Below are positions 1-5,196 of a stretch of DNA of 7,338 nucleotides, one piece after another. Source of the stretch: an uncultured Actinomycetospora sp. (lineage in GTDB: Bacteria > Actinomycetota > Actinomycetes > Mycobacteriales > Pseudonocardiaceae); contig CADCTH010000240.1 of assembly GCA_902805495.1 (NCBI GenBank), positions 1 to 7,338 of the forward strand. The letters are read 5' to 3'. The position numbers and the translations under genes were made by a program. Below the pieces are notes generated by a model. The model was not told where the DNA came from. It did no database searches and worked only from the letters and a program-made list of their open reading frames with translations. How positions within the stretch are numbered: position 1 is the stretch's first letter; each line of letters begins with the position of its first letter.

Positions 1-1
1 C

Positions 2-190
2 CTGCTCGTCCAGCTCTCCGGCACGCCGGAGGGGCCTGCGCTGGACCGCGCCGTCGACGTGGTCTGGACCCTCGTGTCGCCAGAGGTCGCGCTGCTCCTC
101 ACCGACCAGCGCGGCTGGACGCGCGAGCAGTACGGCCGGTGGCTCGGCGAGACGGTCGCCGAGCAGGTGCACCGACTGCGCTGCTCCTAG
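2..190 (+). CDS. TetR-family regulator, C-terminal end only (5' part outside window)
   Basis: Reading frame 2 is open from the window edge to a TAG at 188-190, giving the last 62 residues of a protein. The text VVWTLVSPEVALLLTDQRGW followed by TREQYGRWLGETVAEQV closely resembles the end of the ligand-binding domain of TetR-type repressors (the recurrent 'LtSpevy.lL...rGWs...Y..WL..tl' pattern). The DNA-binding helix-turn-helix would lie upstream of the window and cannot be checked, so the call rests on the C-terminal pattern alone. Its target is unknown. The stop codon overlaps by two bases the stop codon of the alkB remnant on the opposite strand. Confidence 0.72.
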   Translation: MLVQLSGTPEGPALDRAVDVVWTLVSPEVALLLTDQRGWTREQYGRWLGETVAEQVHRLRCS

Positions 191-258
191 CGCCGCGGCC
201 CCGGGTGGTCGTGCCGGACCGTCACGCCGACCGACCAGCAGGTCGCCACCCGCGACGG
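187..258 (-). pseudogene. Degenerate 3' fragment of an alkB-like gene
   Basis: By my hand alignment, bases 187-232 match the 3' end of the intact alkB at 812-857 in 40 of 46 positions, and bases 234-258 match 924-948 in 24 of 25. The two blocks are colinear, with a 65-bp deletion relative to alkB. On the minus strand the first block still reads VGVTVRHDHPGPRR-stop (alkB: VSVTFRHDDPGPRP-stop). The second reads VAVAGGDLLV (alkB: LTVAGGDLLV). The 65-bp loss shifts the frame and removes the distal iron-ligand histidine and the first 2-oxoglutarate arginine. Similarity fades after about base 258 and no start is visible, so this is a non-functional relic. Both blocks lie in the same orientation as alkB, so they form direct repeats flanking the lipoprotein gene. 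Confidence 0.75.
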
Positions 259-310
259 CCACACGGTGCGAACCGTGGAGGTTCAGCCGGCTGCGAGTTC
301 GGGCACCGGA

Positions 311-345
311 CGTCCACGACGGCGTCGTGGACGACCCGGTCGTCC
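311..345. repeat. Two overlapping hairpins in the lipoprotein leader region
   Basis: A perfect 10-bp inverted repeat (CGTCCACGAC, loop GGC, GTCGTGGACG; 311-333) shares bases 329-333 with a second perfect 7-bp repeat (GGACGAC, loop CCG, GTCGTCC; 329-345). The two stems cannot both form fully. They lie 121 bp past the tetR stop and 20 bp before the lipoprotein ATG. Possible roles are a U-less GC terminator for the upstream gene or a leader element of the lipoprotein mRNA; the sequence does not decide between them. Confidence 0.45.
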
Positions 346-365
346 GGCTACGGGGGGAGCGACCC

Positions 366-797
366 ATGGGCAGGCGGAGCGCCGCGGCGCGACGAACGTG
401 GGGCGTGCGCCGCCGGGGCCGAGCCGCCCTCGCCGGCGTCGCGGTGCTGCTGCTGGGCCTCGCCGGCTGTTCGTCCGACCCGGCCCCGCCCGACGAGCCG
501 CTGAGCTACGTCGAGTTCTCGGCCGTGGGCCCCACGGGCTCCGCGGTCGGCTCGTTCGTCATCCAGGGAGAGCTCCTGGGCAACGAGATGCGCTCGTTCG
601 AGAGCCTGCCCTTCCGCACCGAGCTCCCTGCCCCCGCGGAGATCTCGCCGAAGATGCGGGTGTCCGTGGCCGACGCGCCGCCGGGTTCGCGGCTGACCTG
701 TCGGATCACCCTCGACGGTCGGGTCCTGGTGCAGCGGACCGGCACTGTCCCCGGCCCCGACGTCCTGTGCATCGTCCCGCCCACGCGGACGGGGTGA
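366..797 (+). CDS. Small lipoprotein, MmpS-like fold
   Basis: A 143-residue predicted secreted lipoprotein. An Arg-rich n-region (residues 3-19) precedes a hydrophobic stretch (20-33) and a lipobox LAGC with the lipidated Cys35. The mature part has a Pro-rich linker followed by a beta-rich domain. The segment LPFRTEL (81-87), then LTCRITLDGRVL (110-121) and DVLC (132-135), resembles the MmpS accessory-protein fold, including two cysteines (112 and 135) that could form a disulfide. MmpS proteins in mycobacteria support MmpL (RND) lipid exporters in the envelope. No mmpL is in this window, so the partner is unknown. I chose ATG 366 because a strong GGGGAG lies just upstream and it places the signal peptide at the N-terminus. 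The frame is open further upstream (GTG 327), but that would bury the signal. The gene sits between an alkB remnant and alkB. Family assignment is tentative; lipoprotein status is firm. Confidence 0.82.
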   Translation: MGRRSAAARRTWGVRRRGRAALAGVAVLLLGLAGCSSDPAPPDEPLSYVEFSAVGPTGSAVGSFVIQGELLGNEMRSFESLPFRTELPAPAEISPKMRVSVADAPPGSRLTCRITLDGRVLVQRTGTVPGPDVLCIVPPTRTG

Positions 798-811
798 CCG
801 CCGACCCGCCG

Positions 812-1432
812 CTACGGCCGCGGCCCCGGGTCGTCGTGCCGGAACGTGACGCTGACCCGCGGTCCGGCCCCGGGCCACTTGGGCACCGTGTGCTGCCAGT
901 CGTGCTGGCAGCGCCCGCCCATCACCAGCAGGTCGCCGCCCGCGACGGTGAGCCGCCGCGACGGGCCGCCGCCCAGCGGGCGCAGGCCGAAGCGCCGCGG
1001 GGCACCCAGGGAGACGATCGCGACGACGGGCGCCTCGTGGGTGTACCGGACGCGGTCGCCGTGCCAGGCCACGGAGTCGTCGCCGTGGCGGTAGAAGTTG
1101 GCCGACACGCGGTCGAAGCGCACGCCGTAGCGCGCGGTGAGGGCGGCGGCGACCGCCGGGGCCGGGTCCGGCGCCTCCTCGACGCGCCAGCCGCAGGTCA
1201 GCCGCGGCTCCATGACCTCCTGGTCGTACATGCGCCGGCGCCGCTGGTTCCAGGGCGCCTCTGCGACGATCGCGTCGAACCACGCGTCGGCCCCGGTGAT
1301 CCAGGCGGGGGCGAGGTCGACCCACGACCGGTCGTCCAGCACGATGCGGCGCGGGACGACCGCGGGATCCACGGCAGGGTCCTCGAGGGTGTCGCCCCCG
1401 CCGAAGAGCGAGGGCGTCCAGGCGGCGGTCAC
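812..1432 (-). CDS. alkB: AlkB-type 2-oxoglutarate/Fe(II)-dependent DNA dealkylase
   Basis: A 206-residue dioxygenase of the AlkB family, which oxidatively removes alkyl groups such as 1-methyladenine and 3-methylcytosine from DNA in the cytoplasm. Visible motifs: NFYRHGDDSVAWHGD (112-126) carrying the iron ligands His124 and Asp126; WQHTVPK (179-185) carrying the third ligand His181; and RVSVTFR (192-198), whose Arg192 and Arg198 correspond to the 2-oxoglutarate-binding arginines of E. coli AlkB. The N-terminal WTPSLFGGGD is typical of bacterial AlkB2/3-like members. The start is taken as GTG 1432. The next start upstream (ATG 1486) would add 18 atypical residues and put the LexA-like palindrome inside the coding region. 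No strong ribosome site is visible, so a short or absent leader is possible. The gene diverges from acyP over 39 bp. It ends 14 bp from the stop of the convergent lipoprotein gene, leaving no room for a separate terminator. Confidence 0.93.
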   Translation of the reverse strand: MTAAWTPSLFGGGDTLEDPAVDPAVVPRRIVLDDRSWVDLAPAWITGADAWFDAIVAEAPWNQRRRRMYDQEVMEPRLTCGWRVEEAPDPAPAVAAALTARYGVRFDRVSANFYRHGDDSVAWHGDRVRYTHEAPVVAIVSLGAPRRFGLRPLGGGPSRRLTVAGGDLLVMGGRCQHDWQHTVPKWPGAGPRVSVTFRHDDPGPRP

Positions 1433-1442
1433 CAGCCCAGTA

Positions 1443-1454
1443 GAACACGTGTTC
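1443..1454. promoter_or_regulatory. Probable LexA (SOS) box between alkB and acyP
   Basis: GAACACGTGTTC is a perfect 12-bp palindrome of the form GAAC-N4-GTTC, the core of the LexA operator in Gram-positive bacteria. With its flanks (TAGAACACGTGTTCGA, 1441-1456) it matches the mycobacterial pattern TCGAAC-N4-GTTCGA at every defined base except position 1442. It lies in the only gap between two divergent genes, 10 bp upstream of the alkB start and 17 bp upstream of the acyP start. That fits repression of both directions until DNA damage triggers LexA cleavage. I see no convincing -10/-35 pairs in the gap, so the promoters are not placed. The link to LexA is inferred from the motif and from the repair genes it flanks. 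Confidence 0.72.
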
Positions 1455-1471
1455 GACGTGAGGTGGAGTCC

Positions 1472-1738
1472 ATGGCCAGCAAGCACATCGTCGTCCAGGG
1501 CCGCGTCCAGGGCGTCAACTTCCGGTCGGCCGCGCAGGACGCCGCGACCGACCTCGGTCTCGCCGGGTGGGTGCGCAACCGCGACGACGGCAGCGTCGTG
1601 CTGGTCGTCGAGGGCGACGACGCCGCCGTCGACCGCATGGTGGAGTGGGCCCGCCAGGGGCCCTCGTCCGCCGAGGTCACCGACGTCGACGTCACCGACA
1701 CCGCGCCGCAGGGGCTGGAGTCGTTCGAGCAGGCATGA
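1472..1738 (+). CDS. acyP: Acylphosphatase
   Basis: An 88-residue protein of the usual acylphosphatase length. It hydrolyses carboxyl-phosphate anhydrides such as acetyl phosphate or 1,3-bisphosphoglycerate (EC 3.6.1.7) in the cytoplasm. The signature VQGRVQGVNFR (8-18) supplies the phosphate loop and catalytic Arg18. GWVRNRDDGSV follows (32-42) with catalytic Asn36, then VVEGD. Asn16 occupies the variable position before FR. The start ATG 1472 follows GAGG at 1460-1463 with 8-base spacing. The stop TGA overlaps the next gene's ATG (ATGA at 1735-1738), so the two are probably translated from one mRNA. A direct repair role for the phosphatase itself is not known. Its place next to a LexA-like box probably makes it co-expressed with the glycosylase-like gene. 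Confidence 0.95.
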   Translation: MASKHIVVQGRVQGVNFRSAAQDAATDLGLAGWVRNRDDGSVVLVVEGDDAAVDRMVEWARQGPSSAEVTDVDVTDTAPQGLESFEQA

Positions 1739-2844
1739 GGCTCACCGCCGCGCAGGTCCGCGCCTTCCGCCTGCACCGCCAGGGCCTGATCGACCGCGAC
1801 GGCGCCGGTCCCGTCGACGTCGCCCGGCGCCTCGTGGGCGTGCAGGCCCAGGTCCCGTCCGCGGCGGCCCAGGCGGTCGCCGTGCGGACGGCCACCGGGA
1901 CGGTCGGCGACGGGACGGTCGACGCGGCGCTGGCGGCCGGCGCGCTGCTCCGGACGTGGTCGATGCGCGGGACGCTGCACCTGCTCGCCGCCGACCAGGC
2001 GCCCGCGGTGCTGGCGCTGCTCGCCTCGGCGCGGTCGTGGGACAAGGGCGCCTGGCAGCGGGAGTTCGCCACCGCCGCCCAGATGACCGCGCTCGCCGAC
2101 GGCGCCGCCGAGGTGCTCGCCGACGCGGTGCTCACCCGCGAGGAGCTCACGGCCGCGCTGGTCGCGCACACCCGCGAGCCAGGGCTCGCCGAGGCGCTGG
2201 GCTCGGGGTGGGGCGCGGTGCTCAAGCCGCTGGCCTGGCAGGGGCTGCTCTGCCACGGCCAGCCCGTCGGCACGCGCGTGACCTTCACCAGCCCGCGCGT
2301 CGCCGTCCCGGGCTGGCCCGGCCTGCCCGATCCCGACGAGGCCGCGCGCACGGTCGTCCCCGCCTTCCTCGCCGCGCACGGTCCCGCGACCCCCGCGGCC
2401 GTCGACGCCTGGCTCCTGCGCGGGGCGACGCCGAAGGCGCGGCTGCGGCGCTGGTTCGCCGACCTCGTCGCCGACGGGACGCTCACCGAGGTCGACGTCG
2501 ACGGCGAGACCCGCCACGCCCGCACCGCCGACCTCGACGACCTCGACGACCTCGCCGCCGCCCCGGCACCCGGCCCCCGGCTGCTCGGCCCCTTCGACCC
2601 CTACGTGCTCGGCGCCGGCACCGGCGACCCCGACCTCGTGCCGCCCGGGCACCGCAAGGAGGTCAGCCGCGCCGCCGGGTGGATCGCGCCGGTGGTGCTG
2701 GAGGCCGGGCGGGTGGTGGGCACCTGGAGCGCCGAGGACGACCGGCTGACGGTCACGCCCTTCGGCGCCCCCGTACCCGACCTCGAGGACGAGCGGGCGG
2801 TCTGGAGCCGCGTGCTGGGACGGGCGCTCACGCTCCCGGTGTGA
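1735..2844 (+). CDS. AlkZ-like winged-helix DNA glycosylase (HTH_42 superfamily)
   Basis: A 369-residue member of the HTH_42/AlkZ superfamily (often labelled 'winged helix DNA-binding domain-containing protein'). Characterised members (Streptomyces sahachiroi AlkZ, E. coli YcaQ/AlkX) are DNA glycosylases that excise alkylated bases and unhook interstrand cross-links. The N-terminus LTAAQVRAFRLHRQGL leads into VGVQAQV, where Gln37-Ala38-Gln39 forms the QxQ motif of the AlkZ branch (YcaQ has QxD), at the same residue numbers as the catalytic pair reported for AlkZ. Other family blocks are TWSMRGTLHLL (74-84) and GPFDPYVLG (285-293). A 9-bp tandem repeat at 2530-2553 encodes an acidic linker DLDDLDDL (266-273) before the C-terminal domain. 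Start ATG 1735 overlaps the acyP stop. The last 17 bp overlap the convergent EEP gene. Superfamily membership is firm. Glycosylase activity and its substrate are inferred, because many homologues are untested. Confidence 0.87.
   Translation: MRLTAAQVRAFRLHRQGLIDRDGAGPVDVARRLVGVQAQVPSAAAQAVAVRTATGTVGDGTVDAALAAGALLRTWSMRGTLHLLAADQAPAVLALLASARSWDKGAWQREFATAAQMTALADGAAEVLADAVLTREELTAALVAHTREPGLAEALGSGWGAVLKPLAWQGLLCHGQPVGTRVTFTSPRVAVPGWPGLPDPDEAARTVVPAFLAAHGPATPAAVDAWLLRGATPKARLRRWFADLVADGTLTEVDVDGETRHARTADLDDLDDLAAAPAPGPRLLGPFDPYVLGAGTGDPDLVPPGHRKEVSRAAGWIAPVVLEAGRVVGTWSAEDDRLTVTPFGAPVPDLEDERAVWSRVLGRALTLPV
2530..2553 (+). repeat. 9-bp tandem repeat inside the AlkZ-like gene
   Basis: GACCTCGAC occurs twice in tandem (2530-2547), followed by a partial copy GACCTC (2548-2553). 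It encodes Asp/Leu-rich linker residues 266-273. Being a multiple of three, it could change in copy number without breaking the frame. Confidence 0.7.
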
Positions 2845-3826
2845 CGCCGGCGCGCCCGTCGCGCACGAGCAGGGTGACCACGAGCCCCAGGTGATCGGTG
2901 GCCGGCAGGCGCCGCGTGATCAGCTCGACCGGCGCCGCCGGCCCCGAGACGAGCACGTGGTCGATCGCCGCGAACGGCGGCAGCACGCGGTCCGCGGGCC
3001 AGGTGCCGCGCAGCCCGTCGCCGAGCACGGAGCCCGCATCCCGCCAGATCCCCGGAGCGAGCAGCGCCCGCAGCGGCCGGTGGTCGAGCGTGGCGTTGAG
3101 GTCACCGATCACCAGCCGCGGTGGGTCCGCGGCCGACGCCGGGCCGGGGAGGTCGGCGATCTCCCGCGCCCAGCCCGCCGGATCGCTGCGGAACACCGGC
3201 GCCGACGGGTGCGCGACCACCACGTCCACGGGTCCCGGAGGCGCGAGCACCCGGGCCGTGACCTGCGAGAACTCCCCGGGGCGCAGCACGAGGCCCGACG
3301 GCGCGAGCGGGTGGCGGCTGACGAGCCCCGTGCCGCCCGCCCCACGCTGCGCCCGCGACTCGACGAACGGCAGCTCCGCGAGCAGGCCCGCCGCGACGAG
3401 GCGCCGCTCGGCGTCGGGCGTCAGCTCCTGCAGCCCGAGGACGTCCACCTTCTGCTCGCGCACCAGGGCCACGACGGCCGCCGGGTCCCCGCGCCCGAAC
3501 TGCAGGTTGACCGTCGCCACGACCACCGGTGCACTGCCCGGCCCCGCCGCGACCGGGGTCTCGCCGTCGTCGAACGCCCGCGGCAGGACGAGTCCGCCGA
3601 GCACCAGGCCCGCGACGAGCGCCACCGCCGCCGTCGTCGGGCGTCGCAGGAGCGCCGCCAGCAACGCGACGAACAGCGCGGCACCGGCCGCGATCGGGGT
3701 CAGCGCGAGCAGGGCGAACGCGGTCGGCGACCAGGGCGGCGCCCACCACCAGAACGGCACCCAGGCGGCGGCGACGGCGGCCCCGAGCGCCAGCACCGCG
3801 CCCGCGAGTCGGCGCACGGCGTTCAC
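2828..3826 (-). CDS. Membrane-anchored endonuclease/exonuclease/phosphatase (EEP) family protein
   Basis: A 332-residue protein with three N-terminal hydrophobic segments (about residues 7-23, 37-60 and 66-82), followed by a metal-dependent EEP hydrolase domain (100-325). Catalytic landmarks are all present: VATVNLQF with Asn107, LGLQEL with metal-binding Glu134, VAHPSAP with His206, IGDLNATLD with Asp242 and Asn244, IDHVLVS (288-294), and the terminal TDHLG with Asp311-His312. The topology puts the catalytic domain after the third helix, probably outside the membrane, so an extracytoplasmic nuclease or phosphodiesterase is plausible; the substrate is unknown. The start GTG 3826 overlaps the GNAT stop (GTGA), implying translational coupling. 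Upstream in-frame codons read as low-complexity Arg/Ala/Gly and are rejected. Its 3' end overlaps the convergent AlkZ-like gene by 17 bp. Confidence 0.88.
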   Translation of the reverse strand: MNAVRRLAGAVLALGAAVAAAWVPFWWWAPPWSPTAFALLALTPIAAGAALFVALLAALLRRPTTAAVALVAGLVLGGLVLPRAFDDGETPVAAGPGSAPVVVATVNLQFGRGDPAAVVALVREQKVDVLGLQELTPDAERRLVAAGLLAELPFVESRAQRGAGGTGLVSRHPLAPSGLVLRPGEFSQVTARVLAPPGPVDVVVAHPSAPVFRSDPAGWAREIADLPGPASAADPPRLVIGDLNATLDHRPLRALLAPGIWRDAGSVLGDGLRGTWPADRVLPPFAAIDHVLVSGPAAPVELITRRLPATDHLGLVVTLLVRDGRAGVTPGA

Positions 3827-4314
3827 GCCGGGGCCAGGCGCTCGAGACGCCGCAGCTCGACGCCCGCGGTGTCGACGAGCCGTCCCGTCTCCTCGTAGCC
3901 GGCGCGGCGGTAGAGCCGCAGGTTCTCCTCGCTGCGCGCCCCGGCGACCAGCCACGTGACGTCGCCCGCGACGAGCTCGGCGTGCGCCCGCTCCAGCAGC
4001 GCCCGGCCGATGCCGTGGCCCTGCGCATCGGGCGCCACCGAGAAGCGCGCGAGCTCGTCGCACCCCCGGCCGGTGCCGAGCCGCTCGCCCCGCAGACGCA
4101 CCGACCCGACGAGCCGCGGGCCGATCCACGCGCCGAACCCGAGGACGGCGGGGTCCTGCAGGTCGGCGGCGAGCTGGGCGACAGTCTCGCGCAGCGGCGG
4201 GATCTCGGTGGTGCCGTAGCGGCGCGCCTCCGAGAGGTACGCCGCGTACTGCACGGTGAGCGCCTCGCCGGCGGCGTCCGCGGCGAGCGCCGCGACGACG
4301 CCCGGGGCCGGCAC
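3823..4314 (-). CDS. GNAT-family N-acetyltransferase
   Basis: A 163-residue acetyltransferase of single-domain GNAT length. The acetyl-CoA pyrophosphate loop is visible as DAQGHGIGRALLERA (96-110), matching Q-x-x-G-x-G/A. It follows the beta-4 strand ELARFSVAP (87-95). The C-terminal SEENLRLYRRAGYEETGRLV (128-147) is the typical 'N..lY...GF/Y' helix and strand. The substrate cannot be told from sequence. The start GTG 4314 lies five bases after the yebC stop. The frame stays open far upstream, across yebC, but only as an Arg/Gly-rich shadow, so the short start is chosen. The gene is the middle member of the yebC - GNAT - EEP cluster and overlaps the EEP start by four bases. Confidence 0.9.
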   Translation of the reverse strand: MPAPGVVAALAADAAGEALTVQYAAYLSEARRYGTTEIPPLRETVAQLAADLQDPAVLGFGAWIGPRLVGSVRLRGERLGTGRGCDELARFSVAPDAQGHGIGRALLERAHAELVAGDVTWLVAGARSEENLRLYRRAGYEETGRLVDTAGVELRRLERLAPA

Positions 4315-4319
4315 GGCCG

Positions 4320-5081
4320 TCAGCCGACCTCGGCCATGACCTCGTCGGAGGCGTCGAAGTTCGCGTAGACGTTCTGCACGTCGTCGGAGTCCTCGAGCGC
4401 GTCGATGATCCGCAGGACCTTGCGGGCGCCGTCGGCGTCCACCTCGACGTTCATCGACGGCACGAACGAGACCTCGGCCGAGTCGTAGTCGATGCCGCCG
4501 TCCTGCAGCGAGGTGCGCACCGGCACGAGGTCGGTGGCCTCGCACAGCACCTCGAAGCTCTCGCCGAGGTCGTTGACCTCCTCGGCGCCGGCCTCGAGCA
4601 CGGCGAGCAGCAGGTCGTCCTCGGCGAGGTCGCCCGACGACTGCTCCTTGGGGACGATGACGACGCCCTTGCGGTTGAACAGGTAGGCCACCGAGCCCGG
4701 GTCGGCCATGGCGCCGCCGTTGCGGTTCATGGCCGTGCGGACCTCGCCCGCGGCGCGGTTCTTGTTGTCGGTGAGGCACTCGACGAGCACCGCGACGCCG
4801 CCCGGGGCGTAGCCCTCGTAGGTGATCGCCTGGTAGTCGGCCCCGCCGGCCTCGGCACCCGACCCGCGCTTGACGGCGCGGTCGATGTTGTCGTTGGGCA
4901 CCGACGTCTTCTTCGCCTTCTGGATGGCGTCGTAGAGCGTCGGGTTGGCCGCCGGGTCGCCGCCGCCGGTGCGGGCCGCCACCTCGATGTTCTTGATCAG
5001 CTTGGCGAACATCTTGCCGCGCTTGGCGTCGACCACGGCCTTCTTGTGCTTCGTGGTCGCCCACTTGGAGTGGCCGCTCAT
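4320..5081 (-). CDS. yebC: YebC/TACO1-family protein
   Basis: A 253-residue, full-length YebC/PmpR-family protein. The invariant N-terminus MSGHSKWATTKHKKAVVDAK leads into RGKMFAKLIKNIEVAARTGG. Other conserved blocks include NPTLYDAIQKAKKTSVPNDNI (48-68), YEGYAPGGVAVLVECLTDN (89-107), RNGGAMADPGSVAYLF (119-134) and LEDSDDVQNVYAN near the end. The family was long annotated as a transcription regulator. Recent work on bacterial YebC and mitochondrial TACO1 points to a ribosome-associated role in easing translation through proline-rich stretches. ATG 5081 is preceded by GGGAG, and a TAGGAT box lies a little further upstream. In many actinobacteria yebC sits beside pdxT and ruvCAB. Here it heads a cluster with GNAT and EEP genes and diverges from a thioesterase gene. 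Confidence 0.97.
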   Translation of the reverse strand: MSGHSKWATTKHKKAVVDAKRGKMFAKLIKNIEVAARTGGGDPAANPTLYDAIQKAKKTSVPNDNIDRAVKRGSGAEAGGADYQAITYEGYAPGGVAVLVECLTDNKNRAAGEVRTAMNRNGGAMADPGSVAYLFNRKGVVIVPKEQSSGDLAEDDLLLAVLEAGAEEVNDLGESFEVLCEATDLVPVRTSLQDGGIDYDSAEVSFVPSMNVEVDADGARKVLRIIDALEDSDDVQNVYANFDASDEVMAEVG

Positions 5082-5112
5082 GGTCTCCCGCCCTTCGGTC
5101 TCGCAGCGGTCC

Positions 5113-5118
5113 ATCCTA
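5113..5118 (-). promoter_or_regulatory. Candidate -10 box of yebC
   Basis: On the minus strand this reads TAGGAT, matching the actinobacterial TANNNT -10 consensus, and it ends 31 bases before the yebC ATG. That is room for a short leader carrying the GGGAG ribosome site. No good -35 is seen 16-18 bases further upstream. The 12-bp palindrome at 5120-5131 fills the start of the spacer. Confidence 0.45.
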
Positions 5119-5119
5119 C

Positions 5120-5131
5120 CGAGGGCCCTCG
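5120..5131. repeat. 12-bp palindrome in the yebC promoter spacer
   Basis: CGAGGGCCCTCG is a perfect palindrome, one base upstream of the candidate yebC -10 box in the 115-bp gap between yebC and the divergent thioesterase gene. It could be an operator, but at this GC content such a palindrome can also arise by chance. Confidence 0.35.
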
Positions 5132-5196
5132 CCACGCGACGGGGACGGTACGGTGCTCGCGACCCGCTGAGTCCCGTAGCGATACCCAGGAGTGGC

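Noticed and set aside
270..284. GAACC-N5-GGTTC inverted repeat as a second LexA box
   Set aside because: The GAAC and GTTC halves are 7 bp apart instead of 4, and it lies between the tetR end and the lipoprotein gene, with no repair gene start next to it.
187..948. Direct repeats at the alkB 3' end as attachment sites of an integrated element
   Set aside because: The enclosed segment holds only one small lipoprotein gene, with no integrase, excisionase or other mobility gene. The repeats have also diverged and one carries a deletion, so simple duplication and decay is more economical.
266..1471. Long open frame on the plus strand running into acyP
   Set aside because: It is an Arg/Pro/Gly-rich shadow typical of GC-rich DNA. 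The acylphosphatase domain begins cleanly at ATG 1472 with its own ribosome site.
1433..1486. Longer alkB start at ATG 1486
   Set aside because: It would overlap the acyP start, encode an atypical extension and bury the LexA-like palindrome in coding sequence.
1429..2652. Long open frame on the minus strand opposite acyP and the AlkZ-like gene
   Set aside because: The translation is low-complexity (Gly/Arg/Ala/Val) with no domain, while the plus-strand genes carry clear motifs.
4315..5064. N-terminal extension of the GNAT frame across yebC
   Set aside because: The added residues are low-complexity shadow of yebC, and the GNAT domain is complete from GTG 4314.
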